Assembly (NCBI GenBank): GCA_015039315.1
Contig: WIDE01000021.1
Location: 1-64,000 of the forward strand
Length of the DNA stretch: 64,000 bases
DNA from: Clavulina sp. PMI_390
Taxonomy: Eukaryota; Basidiomycota; Agaricomycetes; Cantharellales; Hydnaceae
Reading direction: 5' to 3'
Of the stretch, positions 1 to 11,088 are shown one piece after another. Each line of letters begins with the position of its first letter. The first letter of the stretch is position 1. The position numbers and the translations under genes are program-made. The notes under the pieces are model-generated. The model was not told the DNA's origin and made no database searches. It worked only from the letters and a program-made list of their open reading frames with translations.

Positions 1-1056
1 TGCTGGGGAGGTCCAGCCCACACGCTATCGCAAAACGTGTAGTGGAACCAACAATCGCCGCGCATTCTGCTAGACGTCGTTCCCTTCCATAGAAACATCC
101 CAAGACAATGCTAGCCCAAAGGAAGTCAGTGATGCGATCGGAAAACATGAGAGATTGTTGGAGATAATAGCGACTTCGTTGGAGGAAGTAGGATTGGAAG
201 GATGCCAAGCCGTTGTCACTAGTGCACGCACAGAGGTGGCAGACGTTCAACAGACAAGGGTGAATGGATCCCGGATCCGATGAGGGGAGGGACGCGCGGT
301 GAAGAAAGCGGGGGATGTTGGTAAAAAGAGAATAATGGGCTCGATTGGGGAGGAACAAGTGTATTCTGTTGTAATGGAGCTCAGAACAATATTGTTATGG
401 AACGTCGAGATATCACTTACAGCTGAAGTGACAGCGATAGAGGGAGCTCCTCTATCCCTACCAAGCGATACCACTTCAGCTCATCTGCGATGTCTCTTTC
501 GATCAGCGAGGGTTTTACCCCTTTGGCACCGGTGCCCGAAGTTGTCCTGCCTTGCTGCTCGGCACTAGTGTAGAAATGAGCAGTCGCTGAGAGTCGGAGA
601 GAGTCGACTGTATTTGGTATCTTTTGGGGCTTTGAGAGAACATCTAGTCGCTTGATACGCTCCAGGAGTCTCGCAGATGCCAAAGCGAGGTCATGTGTCG
701 AGGACAGCGTTAACTTGTGGATAATATTCTCCAGTTCCATTGCACGCGCTTGGAGTGCCTCTGTTGGGCGGCTCCTTACAATTCCGGAAGCCCAGCGACA
801 TTCTTTGCTGAAGCGTTCGCAGCGGGAGCACCGTGGTTTCAAGCCGTCACATTTCTAGTAGAGCACAAAAGCATGGTAGTAGAGTGGAGAGAAAAACATG
901 TGACCAAGATGGTGTAATCGAGGTTAACGCGTATCAGAAGGGTTTCAGCATCGTGTGGCATAAAAAATCGATCAGATACATGGTTGCGTGTAGGGAAATA
1001 CAACATGCCTTCTTGCGGCTACGACACGTGAAGCATGCTGCTCCCTTAGAAAGCAT
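1..1056 (-). CDS. Zn2Cys6 fungal transcription factor, copy A (3' part outside window)
   Basis: Likely nuclear DNA-binding regulator. Exon 1 is 1009-1056, exon 2 is 421-854 and exon 3 starts at 365 and leaves the window at base 1. Joined exons 1 and 2 give a complete binuclear zinc cluster, CFTCRSRKKKC then CSRCERFSKEC, followed by a short linker rich in charged residues. Exon 3 opens with the hydrophobic run IHLFLPNRAHYSLF and the motif SIHPCLLNVCHL, which is typical of the fungal-specific regulatory domain. Exons 1 and 2 have the same lengths (48 and 434 bases) and phases as in the neighbouring gene at 1710-3825, so the two are tandem duplicates. The first intron starts with GC rather than GT (AAG then GCATGT). 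No target can be inferred. The 5' part is well supported; the C-terminus is unseen. Confidence 0.85.
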
Positions 1057-1709
1057 TGTTCATAGCGAGTCGTGCAAGGCTGGAGGGAGGATCTTCATGA
1101 TTCACCTGATGCAATGAACAGGCGAAATAGCCTACCAACGTCTACTGTATATTGCACCCGTGGTGATTCAAGGACGCAGAATTCGGAAGCAGCTAAAAGG
1201 ACATCGGGGGATCATTTGTGGTGGGTGAGGTAATATATTGTCCTCGGATCCGGCGGGCTGCCAACCGGTTGTCTCCAATAATAAAAAAAATCATGGCGTC
1301 GGCATAGTTCCGGCCGCCAACAGACGGCTAAAATAATCAGCACCACAACCCCTTCAAACAGATGGAGCTGTCACTCTCACGTCAAACTAATGAGTCAGAT
1401 CACAGCACTTACAAGGCCCCATGCCTACGCTTCCACGTTCAGCGCCTTAGTTGTCTAACTTTGAGATCAACCCGTTTTGCGGTCATCTAATCGGGACAAT
1501 ACAGCTCAGCAATTGATTAGATGACCCTAAATTCTGGTGGAACAAGAACAGAAATTGTAATATACGGAAGCTGGATGATAGTACAACATTCTAGAGATGG
1601 AGGTAATAGTCAAGAGCATTGATGCGACAATCAAACTAGGAGGGCACAAAATAACGAGTCAGTAACCCGCTGGAGCCGTATCGGATAGTAAGATCTCACC
1701 TGGAGATTG
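1057..1709. other. Intergenic region between the two zinc-cluster genes
   Basis: About 650 bases with no convincing open frame. It holds the 3' flank of the gene at 1710-3825 and the promoter of copy A. I see no repeat or RNA gene in it. Confidence 0.6.
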
Positions 1710-3825
1710 TTATAGCAGTAGCGAGTTTGCGGCAGCAGTGAGAGTACCCTTGAGCGACGTGGTAATGTCAGCTAGAAGCGGGTCGCCGCCAGTAAGCGGC
1801 ACTAGTTGAGTAATGATGATTGAGTGCGGCGCAAGTCAGAGAGACTCACCCCATGCTGGGAATAACAACGTGATTTCATCCAAGAAATCGAGAAATAATT
1901 CAATTGAATGGCAATAGCTAATCAGCAAAGCAGGGTTCCCTTCAGCTCCTAGTTGCTGGAGTTCACATGCTATGATACGGATGGCATCCATCATGTGGCC
2001 CTACAGCATTGCATAAGCGAAAGGGCCTGGCTAGCAGTGAAACTTGCAATTCTCACCGCATTTGTCAAACGAATCTGAGCCTTGAGATGGCGCTTGTGAT
2101 TCTGAAGATCCTTGCAAATGTCAACAAGCGATTGTACACACTGAAGCATCTTTCTCCTTGCTTCTTTATCGTCTCTTGCGCGAAGGCCATAAAGAACTAG
2201 CCCACATCCATAAAGGGTGGCACATGGGCTGAAAGAATTGAACGCCTCGGAAGGTCGAGGTTTGTGGGGGTCAGACACTGGGAGGGCGAAGCGTTGAGCA
2301 TGGAGATGAGATTCCACAGCCATATAATCTTCCTCCAGGGCCTCGTAGCTGTCAGATGAGGCTATTGGAAGAGGTCAATGATGGATAGCGACGAAGAAAG
2401 GAATCGAAGTACACACGCCCAACAACCAGCGCAAATCTATGTACCCGCTCAAACATTTTGGTGATTGAGAGATTGGTATGGACACCATGTCTACGACGCG
2501 CTTCCTCTGTTGCAGGAGTCTATGATGATATTTTAGATCTGAGACAAGTGGAATGTGGAATAGAACGTACGTTTCTGGCGTGAGCGGCGCTGGAGGTTGG
2601 CGACCATCGATCGTCATAACTGAATGCAGGGGGATGTCCGCACAGGACAGACAAAGCCTGGCCAACGATGTATACTGCATGTGCTAATCGGGCTCGATCA
2701 TCTGCATCGGCTGTATCCTTGGGCGGAGGCAGAAGGAACGCGCTCGGATATGAACTATTCTCCTCAGTCATGATCGGATTGCCGGGGATGTCTAAACCAC
2801 ATGCTAGTGCAAAACAAGTCATGGCGCCAACAGCCGCCATACACTCCGTTAGTCGTCGCTCTGTGCCAAAGAAACAACTCAGAATGACGCTGGCCCATAG
2901 GAAGTGGGTGGGACGGTCGGCGAACATAAGGGACTTTTGGAGGAAATGGCGGGTACGTTGGATGAAGTGAGGCTGGAAAGCAGCAAGACCCCGTCGATTA
3001 CTGGCGCATGCGGCAAGGTAACATGCGTTCAACAAGCAAGGGTGGATTGCTTCCGGGTGCGAGGGAGGGAGAGACGCGCATTGAAGAAAGTAAGGAACGT
3101 CAAGAAAGAAAAAGTATTGTGAACGATAAGGGAGGAACAGTTTGATTCTGCGTAGCGGAAGGTTAGAAAACGGAAGCAACGTAATGCAGTAGTAGCACCC
3201 ACAGCTGAAGTGATAACGAGCGTGGCATTTCCTTGAGTCTTGCGGCTCGGTACGAGTGCAGGTCGCTTTCAACACTTTTCTGAATAACGTATGGATCCAA
3301 GTCTGTAGTGTTACCACCCGAACCTTCCCCGTTTCGCTGATTGGACACAGCTTCCAGGGTCGAACTTGTTGGGAGACGAGGGGAATTGACTGCGTCAAGG
3401 ATTTGCCGATGATGGGAAGAGTCTCCAAGCCGCTCGATTCGACGAACGAACCGTGCGCATGCCAAAGTGAGATTATGCGTCGAAGGGATGGTAAGTCTAT
3501 GAATGATCATCTCCAACTCCATTGCACGAGCTTGTAGGGTCTGCAATGGACGACTCCGGGCGATGCCCGAGGCCCAACTGCACTCTTTTTGGAGCCGCTG
3601 GCATCGAGAACAGACGGGCCTCAAGCCATCGCATTTCTAGGGAGCGATCCAAATAGCATGATATGAGCAAACCGGCGGAGTCGTACGCCGGAGATGGCAC
3701 CATTGAGCGAGAATGTTATATGAACACCCATGGAGATTTAAGCAGTGAACCCAGAAGGTGCTAGATGGTACACATACCACTCTGCGGTTACGGCAAGTCA
3801 AACAAGCTGTCCCTTTAGAAAGCAT
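1710..3825 (-). CDS. Zn2Cys6 fungal transcription factor, copy B (complete, 569 aa)
   Basis: Likely sequence-specific nuclear regulator. The hand-built model has seven exons: 3778-3825, 3203-3636, 2571-3147, 2417-2519, 2057-2361, 1850-2000 and 1710-1801. Every junction is GT..AG and the phases close exactly to 570 codons including the stop. The zinc cluster is formed across intron 1, with cysteines at about residues 8, 11, 18, 25, 28 and 35 (CLTCRNRRV then KCDGLRPVC and CQRLQKEC). The middle of the protein carries IKLFLPYRSQYFFFLDVPYF and the motif AIHPCLLNACYL, matching the fungal-specific transcription factor domain. The C-terminus ends SLLL. Copy A at 1-1056 is its tandem paralog. The binding site and pathway are unknown. 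Confidence 0.92.
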
Positions 3826-4498
3826 GACACATAGTGGGTCAGCTCGAGGGCAACGCCTGAACCAAAAGCTTGGTTCTCTCCTCAGCCACAATGTTCGGAC
3901 CAGGAAGACTGTGTTTGGGTCCAAATTTTCAGTACTTTGAGTTCGCTGAAAGCCAGTTCATGGTCTAACATCTCACCACACGTACAGAGGAGCCAGTTGT
4001 CGTGATTTGCGTCCAAAAGTTCGGAGTGGAATGAAAACTTGGCGTATTCGGGCGGCCGCAAATCGCCCGTGTGCTCCTATTATATAATGCTCACTTGTTC
4101 CTGATCGGCGGGTGCCGACGATCTTGGTGACAGCAACGATTCTGGATCAAGCGATAGTTGGAGGTGACAAGTCCCAACAGTATGGTAAAACATAGATGAT
4201 TGTTCGGGCACATATTTAAAAAAGCCGTTTAATACATAATACAGGAACAGAACACGGATTGATCAAGACGTATGATGTCACTAATGCATATCACACAGTG
4301 CGCGCGACGTGACACAGAGTGATAGATCAAAGACACATCACCATGGAGGGGAAGTGATAACAGAGTCAAATGATGGAAGACGCAGCAACTACTACGGTCG
4401 GATTGATAGAGGCTGGAAATAGAAAAACGATGGAGAAAACCAGGATAGGACCAGCGCAAGGGTCCGTGAGTGTTTGATGGGATACACGGCCTAATAGC
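3826..4498. other. Intergenic region upstream of copy B
   Basis: No gene is visible. It serves as the promoter of the zinc-cluster gene to its left and as the 3' flank of the TFIIB-like pseudogene to its right. An open frame of 76 codons at 4229-4459 on the minus strand looks random. Confidence 0.5.
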
Positions 4499-5500
4499 TC
4501 AGCGGCCAGGAGCAAAGGTGAAAACATGTTTATCCGGGTAAATCGTCAGCTGGCGACCCTTCATCGAGACTAAGGCCTTTTTTTTTATCAGAGTGGCAGT
4601 GGGGCTAAGCCCAGAGGTGACATACTCTAAACACAACTTGCCGCTCTCAATCCATTGGGGAGGCACGAGCAATTCCCTCTGCTCAACCAGCTTCCTATAC
4701 ATCTTTTGGATTGTGGAGGCTCTGCAACCTACCACTCTCTCAATATCAACGATTTTACAATTGATCCCAAGCAGTCTGGTCGTGAAAACAATCGCCCCGC
4801 CAGTAACGGAGAGAGGGCTGATACCGTCTGTCATCCCGAGTGTCCGTGCATTAGAGATGGTGTGATGACACATCGTCTCAAAGGAACGGTCAAGATCGAG
4901 GTGATTGTAGCAGCGAGGAAGAATATCCTCGGCTGAAGCCCCTGTACTAGAGGTCCTAGCTGTATCTCCAAGCTGCTTTTTCAGGCCAAAAGCGTTTTCA
5001 ATGGTCCTGAAGCAAGCTACGAACTCCTTCTTTGACACTTGAAGCTGCCTGTGTATGTCCTAGAACGCGCGACGCGTTCCACCAACATGACGTGCAGTCA
5101 CAATGCAGGCTGCGATCGTCGGCTTATGAAGCCGGGACGAGCCAGCACTGGGAATGACGTTCTTCTCCACGGTTCGCTTGTACAACTGTTTGACCATGGA
5201 GAAGATGTGTTGTGCAGGGCTCATACGATTGCACGAATCCTCAGTATCTAAAAAAACCAGTTGCAGCCTTTGCACTAATTTCCCATTGTTTGACCTAGCT
5301 TGAATGGCGCGAAGATGACAGCTTGATCCAGTGTGGTCGTCTGTAAAGCCGATCGTGGTATGGAGGTCTCTCGTGGGTTCAAGAGTCATGTCAGATGCGA
5401 TGCCAGTTCGTGAAGGATCGGGGCCATCGTCATCAGCAAAGGACTAAAGGGAAATCATATGGGGAAAGGCAGAAATAATGGCCGGAGAAGAAGTACGCAC

Positions 5501-5505
5501 TCTCC
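5501..5505 (-). other. Inferred 5-base microexon (GGAGA) of the TFIIB-like gene
   Basis: The microexon is flanked by AATAG on the acceptor side and GTGCGT on the donor side. Joining the exon ending in GAA-T, this GGAGA, and the exon starting TCC-TTT gives Glu-Trp-Arg-Ser-Phe. This matches the EWRTF motif that directly follows the TFIIB zinc ribbon. A single intron that skips these bases would give a stop codon within four codons. Confidence 0.6.
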
Positions 5506-5629
5506 CTATTGTCACAGGAAACAACGTGATCAGTGCATCAATAAACAGCTGCAATACTAGGGGTTTGGCACTCACATTCATCAGGAAACCACTTTGTCCT
5601 CGATGTCACTCGAGGAGTGTCACATCGAT

Positions 5630-5698
5630 GCACGAGCAGAATCGAGCGGGACCGAGCAGGGCCGAGCAGAACCGAGACAGGTCGAGCAATCGAGCAAA
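5630..5698. repeat. Subterminal TCGAGCA-type repeats, left end
   Basis: Degenerate copies of CGAGCA/TCGAGCAA run through this stretch and end with two clean TCGAGCAA octamers. They are followed by a segment (CAAAAGTTTCTTTTGCATGTAGTG) similar to one next to the right-hand array in inverted orientation. Confidence 0.6.
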
Positions 5699-6199
5699 TG
5701 CAGTCAAAAGTTTCTTTTGCATGTAGTGGGTTCTGATGTTAGGACGGGATCGGACCATAATAAAAATTGATTTGGATTCATTGTAGTCACAACAGTTCGT
5801 GAAGAAATTTGACAAAAGGGGCCAAAAACGAGACAGTGCTACAATTGATCTGGTGATCATACCACTGCGGGTTGTGGATGACGGGCTCAATATAATAAAA
5901 TCTCCCTCATAGTTAATGCTAAATATCGAGGCAAATAACAGAAATGAGATAAAGGAAAGCGAAATCCGAAGCGGGGTGCAATGGAGGTCGATCGGCAAGC
6001 GCAAGCGGCCTCAAAATTTTGGGAGGAGTTCATCAGATTCCCAGGTCCCATCGTTGTATTATCAGAATTTATGCTATGAACTCATAATCGGCCTCATCAT
6101 ACGGGTAGGGCTGAGGACGCAGCACCTTGACACGCTGTTGCAGGCGATGACGCAAACCCAAATCAGTTTGCGACTCCCTCTCCGCAATCTCTAGTACAT

Positions 6200-7500
6200 T
6201 ATTCTCTCCGCAAATGTCCCAGAAACTCAAGAGATCAGCCTTGCATTCCTCTCTTTTCTATCATCTTTGAGTGTTTTCTGGCTTTCGTACCACCGATCTC
6301 CGCTTGGACACTCTACAAGAATCCGCTCATGACATGTCTAACCATGCCAAAGGGCGCGATATCTCACAGTAGTGAAGTGCTTGCTATCTATGCGGACGAT
6401 CGAATCTATGACCCCCGACCTGGAGAATCTTCCCATTATTATATATTATGTTTAACTTCCCCGTTTGTGCCAGGTTCCAGCTCTATAAAAGCTTGTGTTG
6501 AATAGCGCTCCCACTTGTTTTTTGACCTATCTTCACTAACGTGAATATTTTACGGTCAACCCAATTTTTGCTATGTGAGGTCAGATTCGATGGGGTTGCA
6601 ACGGTGTTCAGAGGCGGACTTCGGGCTTGAACTCTGACGCACTTGTTTGAAATATCGCCCATCATTCGCAATAGCCCAGAAAATGGTTGGGGACCCCAAC
6701 GAAGTTCATGAGATTATTTAGTGTCCGCTAAACTCCAACTCCTGCAGGGGACTACCATCACGCCAGCGGGCGAGTATTCGACTCTTCCACAATTATATCC
6801 AACGACACTAGTTGGCCTCTATAATGGCCTGTGTGAACCACCTTGCAGCATTCGAAATAATCTCTGTGTCCCACTATGTCTACCAGTCATGCTGAGTGCA
6901 TCTTACTCTTGCGCTCTCTCACATCTTTCTAACACACTCTTGGAGGCGTACACTGAGAGGCGAATATATCTTATCAAGATGCAGGCCTTCGTTGCCTGCC
7001 TTGCTAGATCCTGCCATAGGTACTCGTTAGCCGTCTGGCTTATGGACATCATCCTCATTGCTCTTGTCCGTATTATAGATTAATCACGTCGTCTGTGCCC
7101 CTAGTCTCCGGCTTCATTAATCTATCCTACTTTATTCTAGGTATGCCATGTTTCTCCCTTACCGATATTGCTCCTAGCTGTTGCATCTTACCCAGCACCA
7201 CACGTGCTCGATTGTTTCAGTAGAATCATATTCCCCAATAGCACATGTGTCTTTCCAAAACCGGTATAGGTCAGTTGCGTACAGTTCACCACTTTTCCAA
7301 TTCTCATCTCTTTTCTTTTTATCCGCGTATTAAGTGCTGCAGGGAAGCCAGTTCCACTTCATTACGGGTGTCCCTCTTGCTCATGACCATCCTTGGCTGC
7401 CTGCCTTAGCTATTAACGCATTCATGTGGTATATACTACCCATTTTATTTACAATCTAGCTAGTTTTATCGAATCAATTAGTTCTCATTCATACATCTGG
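6200..7500. other. Interior of the element, no intact gene
   Basis: No frame reads as a transposase. On the minus strand at about 7190-7300 a short frame gives FWKDTCAIGEYD and STETIEHVWC. This recalls the zinc-knuckle tail of LINE reverse transcriptases (C, C, ET.EH, C), but it is surrounded by stop codons. At most it is a decayed fragment. Confidence 0.3.
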
Positions 7501-7537
7501 AGTGCTCATACTACAAATGCAAACTAGCCATTCTCCC

Positions 7538-7590
7538 GCTCGACTGCTCGACTGCTCGATTGCTCGATTGCTCGATTGCTCGACTACTCG
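7538..7590. repeat. Subterminal octamer array, right end
   Basis: Six nearly perfect consecutive copies of GCTCGA(C/T)T are visible. Read on the other strand they match the TCGAGCAA octamers near the left end, so the two clusters face each other inside the element. Confidence 0.8.
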
Positions 7591-7886
7591 GCGATGCTTA
7601 GGGAGCAGAATCGAGCAAGAATCGAGCATAAAGTGGTTCCCTGATGTTCTTGGCGTGTATCTACAATTCTATCACCAAATACTATTCCACACGAGCCACA
7701 GATTAAATTACCACTCTTAAAGTCCTTTGTGATATTGGGATATTGATCCTGGCAGTCAGGACAGGCAAGGTTAACAACAAGATCACGGCGTATTATATTC
7801 GGTTCACGCTCGTTCAGGCTTGGCGAAGGTGGGTCAACCGAGTAGATCGAAGTGGGGCGGTCAGTTGGCAAAGGATAAAACGACAT

Positions 7887-9264
7887 AGAGTAGTTCTGCT
7901 GCGACGATAAAACTGCTTGTGGTCGAGTGGTTGGCAGATGCAAGAAAGAAAAGCGATGCACATTCATACGAACATCGATCTTGATTGTTTCGTATCCACA
8001 ACTTGGCCAGAGGTCAACAAATGGCTACGGGCCAAAACCAAACCAAACCAAAATGGAAGCATACTGCCGCCGCTTTACACCCCAACCCTTCTCGTCGAAG
8101 AATGCGGTCGTTCATCACGCGCCTCTGATCAATGAAAACTCCAGACAGCAAAATCTCCCCGTGACATGTGTCAGATTCAAATTTCACTGGCAAGTGCGCC
8201 TTGGTCTCGTCCGATTACCTCATGTTCTCGTTTGCAGGGCAATGGGAGCTCCGAGCACTTCCCAGTTTTGGCATGCATTTCGTAATTTGCGCCAGTTTTT
8301 TGTGGGGTTACTACCTCCGCCGCGGGTAATGCAAAGCGAATGGCGGGCCGACCGTTTGGCCTTCAAGTCAACTCGGCACCCCGACAATCCATCAATCGAG
8401 GTCGATTTCGACCCATATTCAAATCTTGTTCAGTCATCGCTCGCTGATAGCCCTTTTACTGACCATGGCTGCCACATGCGTCAAGAGCATGCCAAATTGC
8501 TCCTGGCTTGCTGCATACTCAAGCCAACGGCTCTCTACGAAGCAAACACGATCGTGGAGAGAAGAGTTCGGCCATTCGGGCCAGCTGGTCCCTCTTTCCT
8601 CCTCCGTCTCTGTGAGAGCTAAGACGGAAGAGGCGAGTTTCACCTTACTGCGCCCGAGGAGGGTCTATACCCGCCCTTGAAGATCCTGCACAAAATCCAA
8701 TGAATTCTGACAGTCTGGTCCCTGAGCCGCGTTTGTGTTCGACGGGTTCGAGACTCTGTTAATGACCGCGGTCACACGTGCAGAGCATCCGTATTTCAAG
8801 TAAACGCAGCACCTTATATGCACGCCTCGTAGGTTGGATGTGGAGGGTCGGAGTCCCCGCGACTTCTTCATGACTAGTAGCTATTGTGGACTCCAATTCG
8901 AGACTTGAAACATGTCCTGAGCGTTAGAAGCACAAGAAATTTGGGCCGGGAAAGGAAACAGAAAATCCCCCGCGTGTATGATCTGCCCATCCGGTCCGCT
9001 CTGATATACTTGTCACCTGCCGACGGTGGGGCCCGGAGTCGCCAAGGCATCTGCCAGCCACGGGGATCATCGCATCCTCCATTCATTCATTTAGTCCGAT
9101 CACCGAGCTTCGTCAGAAAGGGTTCAGAGTCGTGAGGTAGTGTCCGAATAATGAATTCGAAATGAGCGTCAACAGGGGAGCCTGGATCACGACATAAATA
9201 GCCCCAAGGAAATCCAGAAGGTAGCACCATCCCTCGTGTTCCTTCTCCCCCTCCTCTGCTCGAT
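7887..9264. other. Intergenic region
   Basis: It contains the former promoter of the TFIIB-like gene and the promoter of the secreted-protein gene at 9265. Open frames such as 7927-8622 have no family features and no usable exon structure. A TATA-like CATAAATA lies at 9193-9200, about 65 bases before the next start codon. Confidence 0.5.
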
Positions 9265-9897
9265 ATGAAGTCAACTTTCACGCTCCTTGGTTTGGCGATG
9301 GCTGGCCTGGCGGCTGCCTCAGGAACTCACCACCACGTACGCGCTAACCTCACGCCCAAGGATACCACTTCCACTGGCGACGCTACGCAGCTTCCTACTT
9401 TCACTGCATCCGTATGTATGAGCCCTCCGATACCATGATACCAAGCTTGCTAATCTTACGAATCCTTACAGTCCAGCTGCCCCGTGGATGATGTTACTTC
9501 GTATGCGATCGCAAATGGAGTTTACGCTATTGTTTCAGAGGTGAGTTTTCCCACCGCTCAGAACGCTAGGTTCATAGCTAATGATTGCGACTTTTAGGCT
9601 GATTGGGACTCGTTCGATTCGTCCGCAACGAATAATACGAACTGCGGGAGCACCATCCTTCTCTCACCTACGAGTGACCCCACCTCCCAGTAAGCCTTTG
9701 CTTCTTTCGTCGTCAGAAGATGAAACAGATCGCTGATCGTGAACCTAACTCGATATAGGGATGCGTGGATCATCATCGTTGACAAGTGTGCAGCTCAGGA
9801 TTGCCCAGGTACTTCTGTGCAACTGGGTCCGGTTGCTTGGACTACCATAGCGCCCGCGAACGTTACGAGCTTCAACGCTACCTGGTCGCGATACTGA
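9265..9897 (+). CDS. Small secreted protein, possible double-psi beta-barrel fold (148 aa)
   Basis: Exons 9265-9411, 9472-9540, 9598-9689 and 9759-9897 join through GT..AG introns and close exactly to 149 codons. The N-terminus is a clear signal peptide (MKSTFTLLGLAMAGLAAASG). The mature part has four cysteines and several Asn-X-Ser/Thr sites. The end, with IIIVDKCAAQDCPG, VQLGPVAWTTIA and ATWSRY, resembles the closing strands of expansin- or RlpA-like barrels (V-D-C, then F/W-x-x-I-A, then a final W). This is a resemblance only, and no catalytic residue can be assigned. Small, secreted and Cys-containing, it could equally be an effector-like or wall-associated protein. Confidence 0.85.
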
Positions 9898-11088
9898 TAA
9901 GCTGTGCTGTAATTTTTGGTGGGCGACGTCGTCAGGTGTCCTCAGAATAGTAACTGTTGTTAGAACTCTCTTGATTGGTGAAACGTTCGATCTATATCGA
10001 GGGAGCTTCTTTGTTTATTCTACATACCCATACCACCCAATTAAATCAGTGATATTCTTGCGCTTGGAAGCCAAAGCCCGCCGAGATTCGGCCAATGAGC
10101 GATGGGGCCGACGGTCACTTGAATAGGAGTGCGACACTTGGTGAAAATGCACGCCCTCATTTGCATCGAGAAATGGAAGATCTGGCGTTCTTCGCTTGGC
10201 ATCAGGACTGCAGCGGCCGGCGGCAGTTCGATGCGCTAGACAGTATCCCACAGCGTATCCCTCCCAGGCGAAGCTTTATGCATCAACTTCATGCGGTCAG
10301 TAATCTACGACCCAGTTCAGGAGACACGAGTATCGGTGCGAAAGGACTCACCGCGGAGGCTGTCAGCTGGAGCCACAAACAACAAAAGTCCGAATCTGAC
10401 ACCAGCTTCGAGCGTATCATGACATACTCCAGCATCTTGTCCGGGAGAGGAGATAGTTCTCACGCGAGAAAACATTCACAATATACGCTTATCATTAACC
10501 GAGCCAACTTTCTTGCTCGAAAGCTCTGTTCATCACTTCAGTGACGGGATCAATGGGGCCGGCGTTGATGCACCAAATATCACCACCTTTCTATCATATA
10601 ATTCGGGGGCTAAATCTCATTGTCGTCCTTCTGGTCCATCCGTAGGCTCGTGCCACTTGACTGATCATGTTGGGGAGCACATGATATTGTCCCGAAGATA
10701 GCTTCATGAGTATCTGCTCGCCAAGGGCTGTATTTCTTCATTAACCGTTCCTCATGTAGTTATAGGAGTAATTTGCAGGAATTGAATGATTCCAGGAGCG
10801 TTGTTCAGTGCGGACAGTATTTGAGCCATGAGGTGGGTGTGGGCCAGGTCATCGAGGCACATATTTGCATAGTGCGGGGACAATTTTACGTCAGAAAAGA
10901 GTGATTTTACATCTAAAGAGCATTCGGCGCTAGTCCGAGGACATTCTCTAAAGGCCTTTATTTCAGATTACAATCGCCAAGGGTGAGAACACCAGAACAA
11001 CGAACAGCGAACAGGTGGACACCGAGGAGACCGTGTGAAGTTGACCAAACACTCCCTCCACCTCCCTCGTCTGTCTGCCCTCCCAACG
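9898..11088. other. Intergenic region
   Basis: About 1.2 kb without a supported gene. Overlapping open frames at 10015-10701 on both strands show no domain, signal peptide or splice logic. Confidence 0.5.

Larger units (their letters stand above)
5582..7643. mobile_element. Terminal-inverted-repeat element, hAT-like, non-autonomous
   Basis: The left end starts CAGGAAACCACTTT at 5582. The right end, read on the minus strand from 7643, starts CAGGGAACCACTTT. About 20 of the first 24 bases agree, including a shared CTCGAT. The flanking octamers are ACATTCAT (5574-5581) and ATGTTCTT (7644-7651), a degenerate match of 5 of 8. CAGG-type short termini with 8-base target duplications are characteristic of hAT elements. 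Just inside both ends are clusters of TCGAGCAA-like octamers. No intact transposase is visible. The insertion lies at an exon-intron junction of the TFIIB-like gene. The class is an inference; the inverted repeats are directly visible. Confidence 0.65.
4499..7886 (-). pseudogene. TFIIB-like transcription initiation factor, disrupted
   Basis: TFIIB bridges TBP on DNA to RNA polymerase II. Exon 1 (ATG at 7884-7886, running to about 7652) holds the TFIIB zinc ribbon: CPDC, then LICGSCGIVFGDRIVDTRQE. A 5-base exon (5501-5505) restores the conserved Glu-Trp-Arg that follows in the family. The last exon (5443 to 4499) continues SFADDDGPDPSRTG, then the first cyclin-like repeat (QLYKRTVEKN, SKKEFVACF) and the second repeat (GRSP-like GISPLSVTGGA, VGCRASTIQKMYRKL). 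Two lesions break it. A 2062-base element (5582-7643) sits at the end of exon 1. A TAG at 5060-5062 lies in frame in the first repeat, where family members have a sense codon. The frame is otherwise open for 315 codons. The loss therefore looks fairly recent, or the sequence was a diverged paralog before it broke. A working TFIIB must lie elsewhere. Confidence 0.82.

Noticed and set aside
6721..7083. 120-codon frame inside the TIR element
   Set aside because: Begins at a non-ATG codon and shows no transposase motif; probably chance.
7927..8622. 231-codon open frame upstream of the secreted-protein gene
   Set aside because: No domain, no signal peptide, no homologous pattern. A second, different frame overlaps it; length alone is not convincing at this base composition.
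10095..10544. 149-codon plus-strand frame
   Set aside because: Composition is random and there are no splice-compatible neighbours. It overlaps other short frames on both strands.
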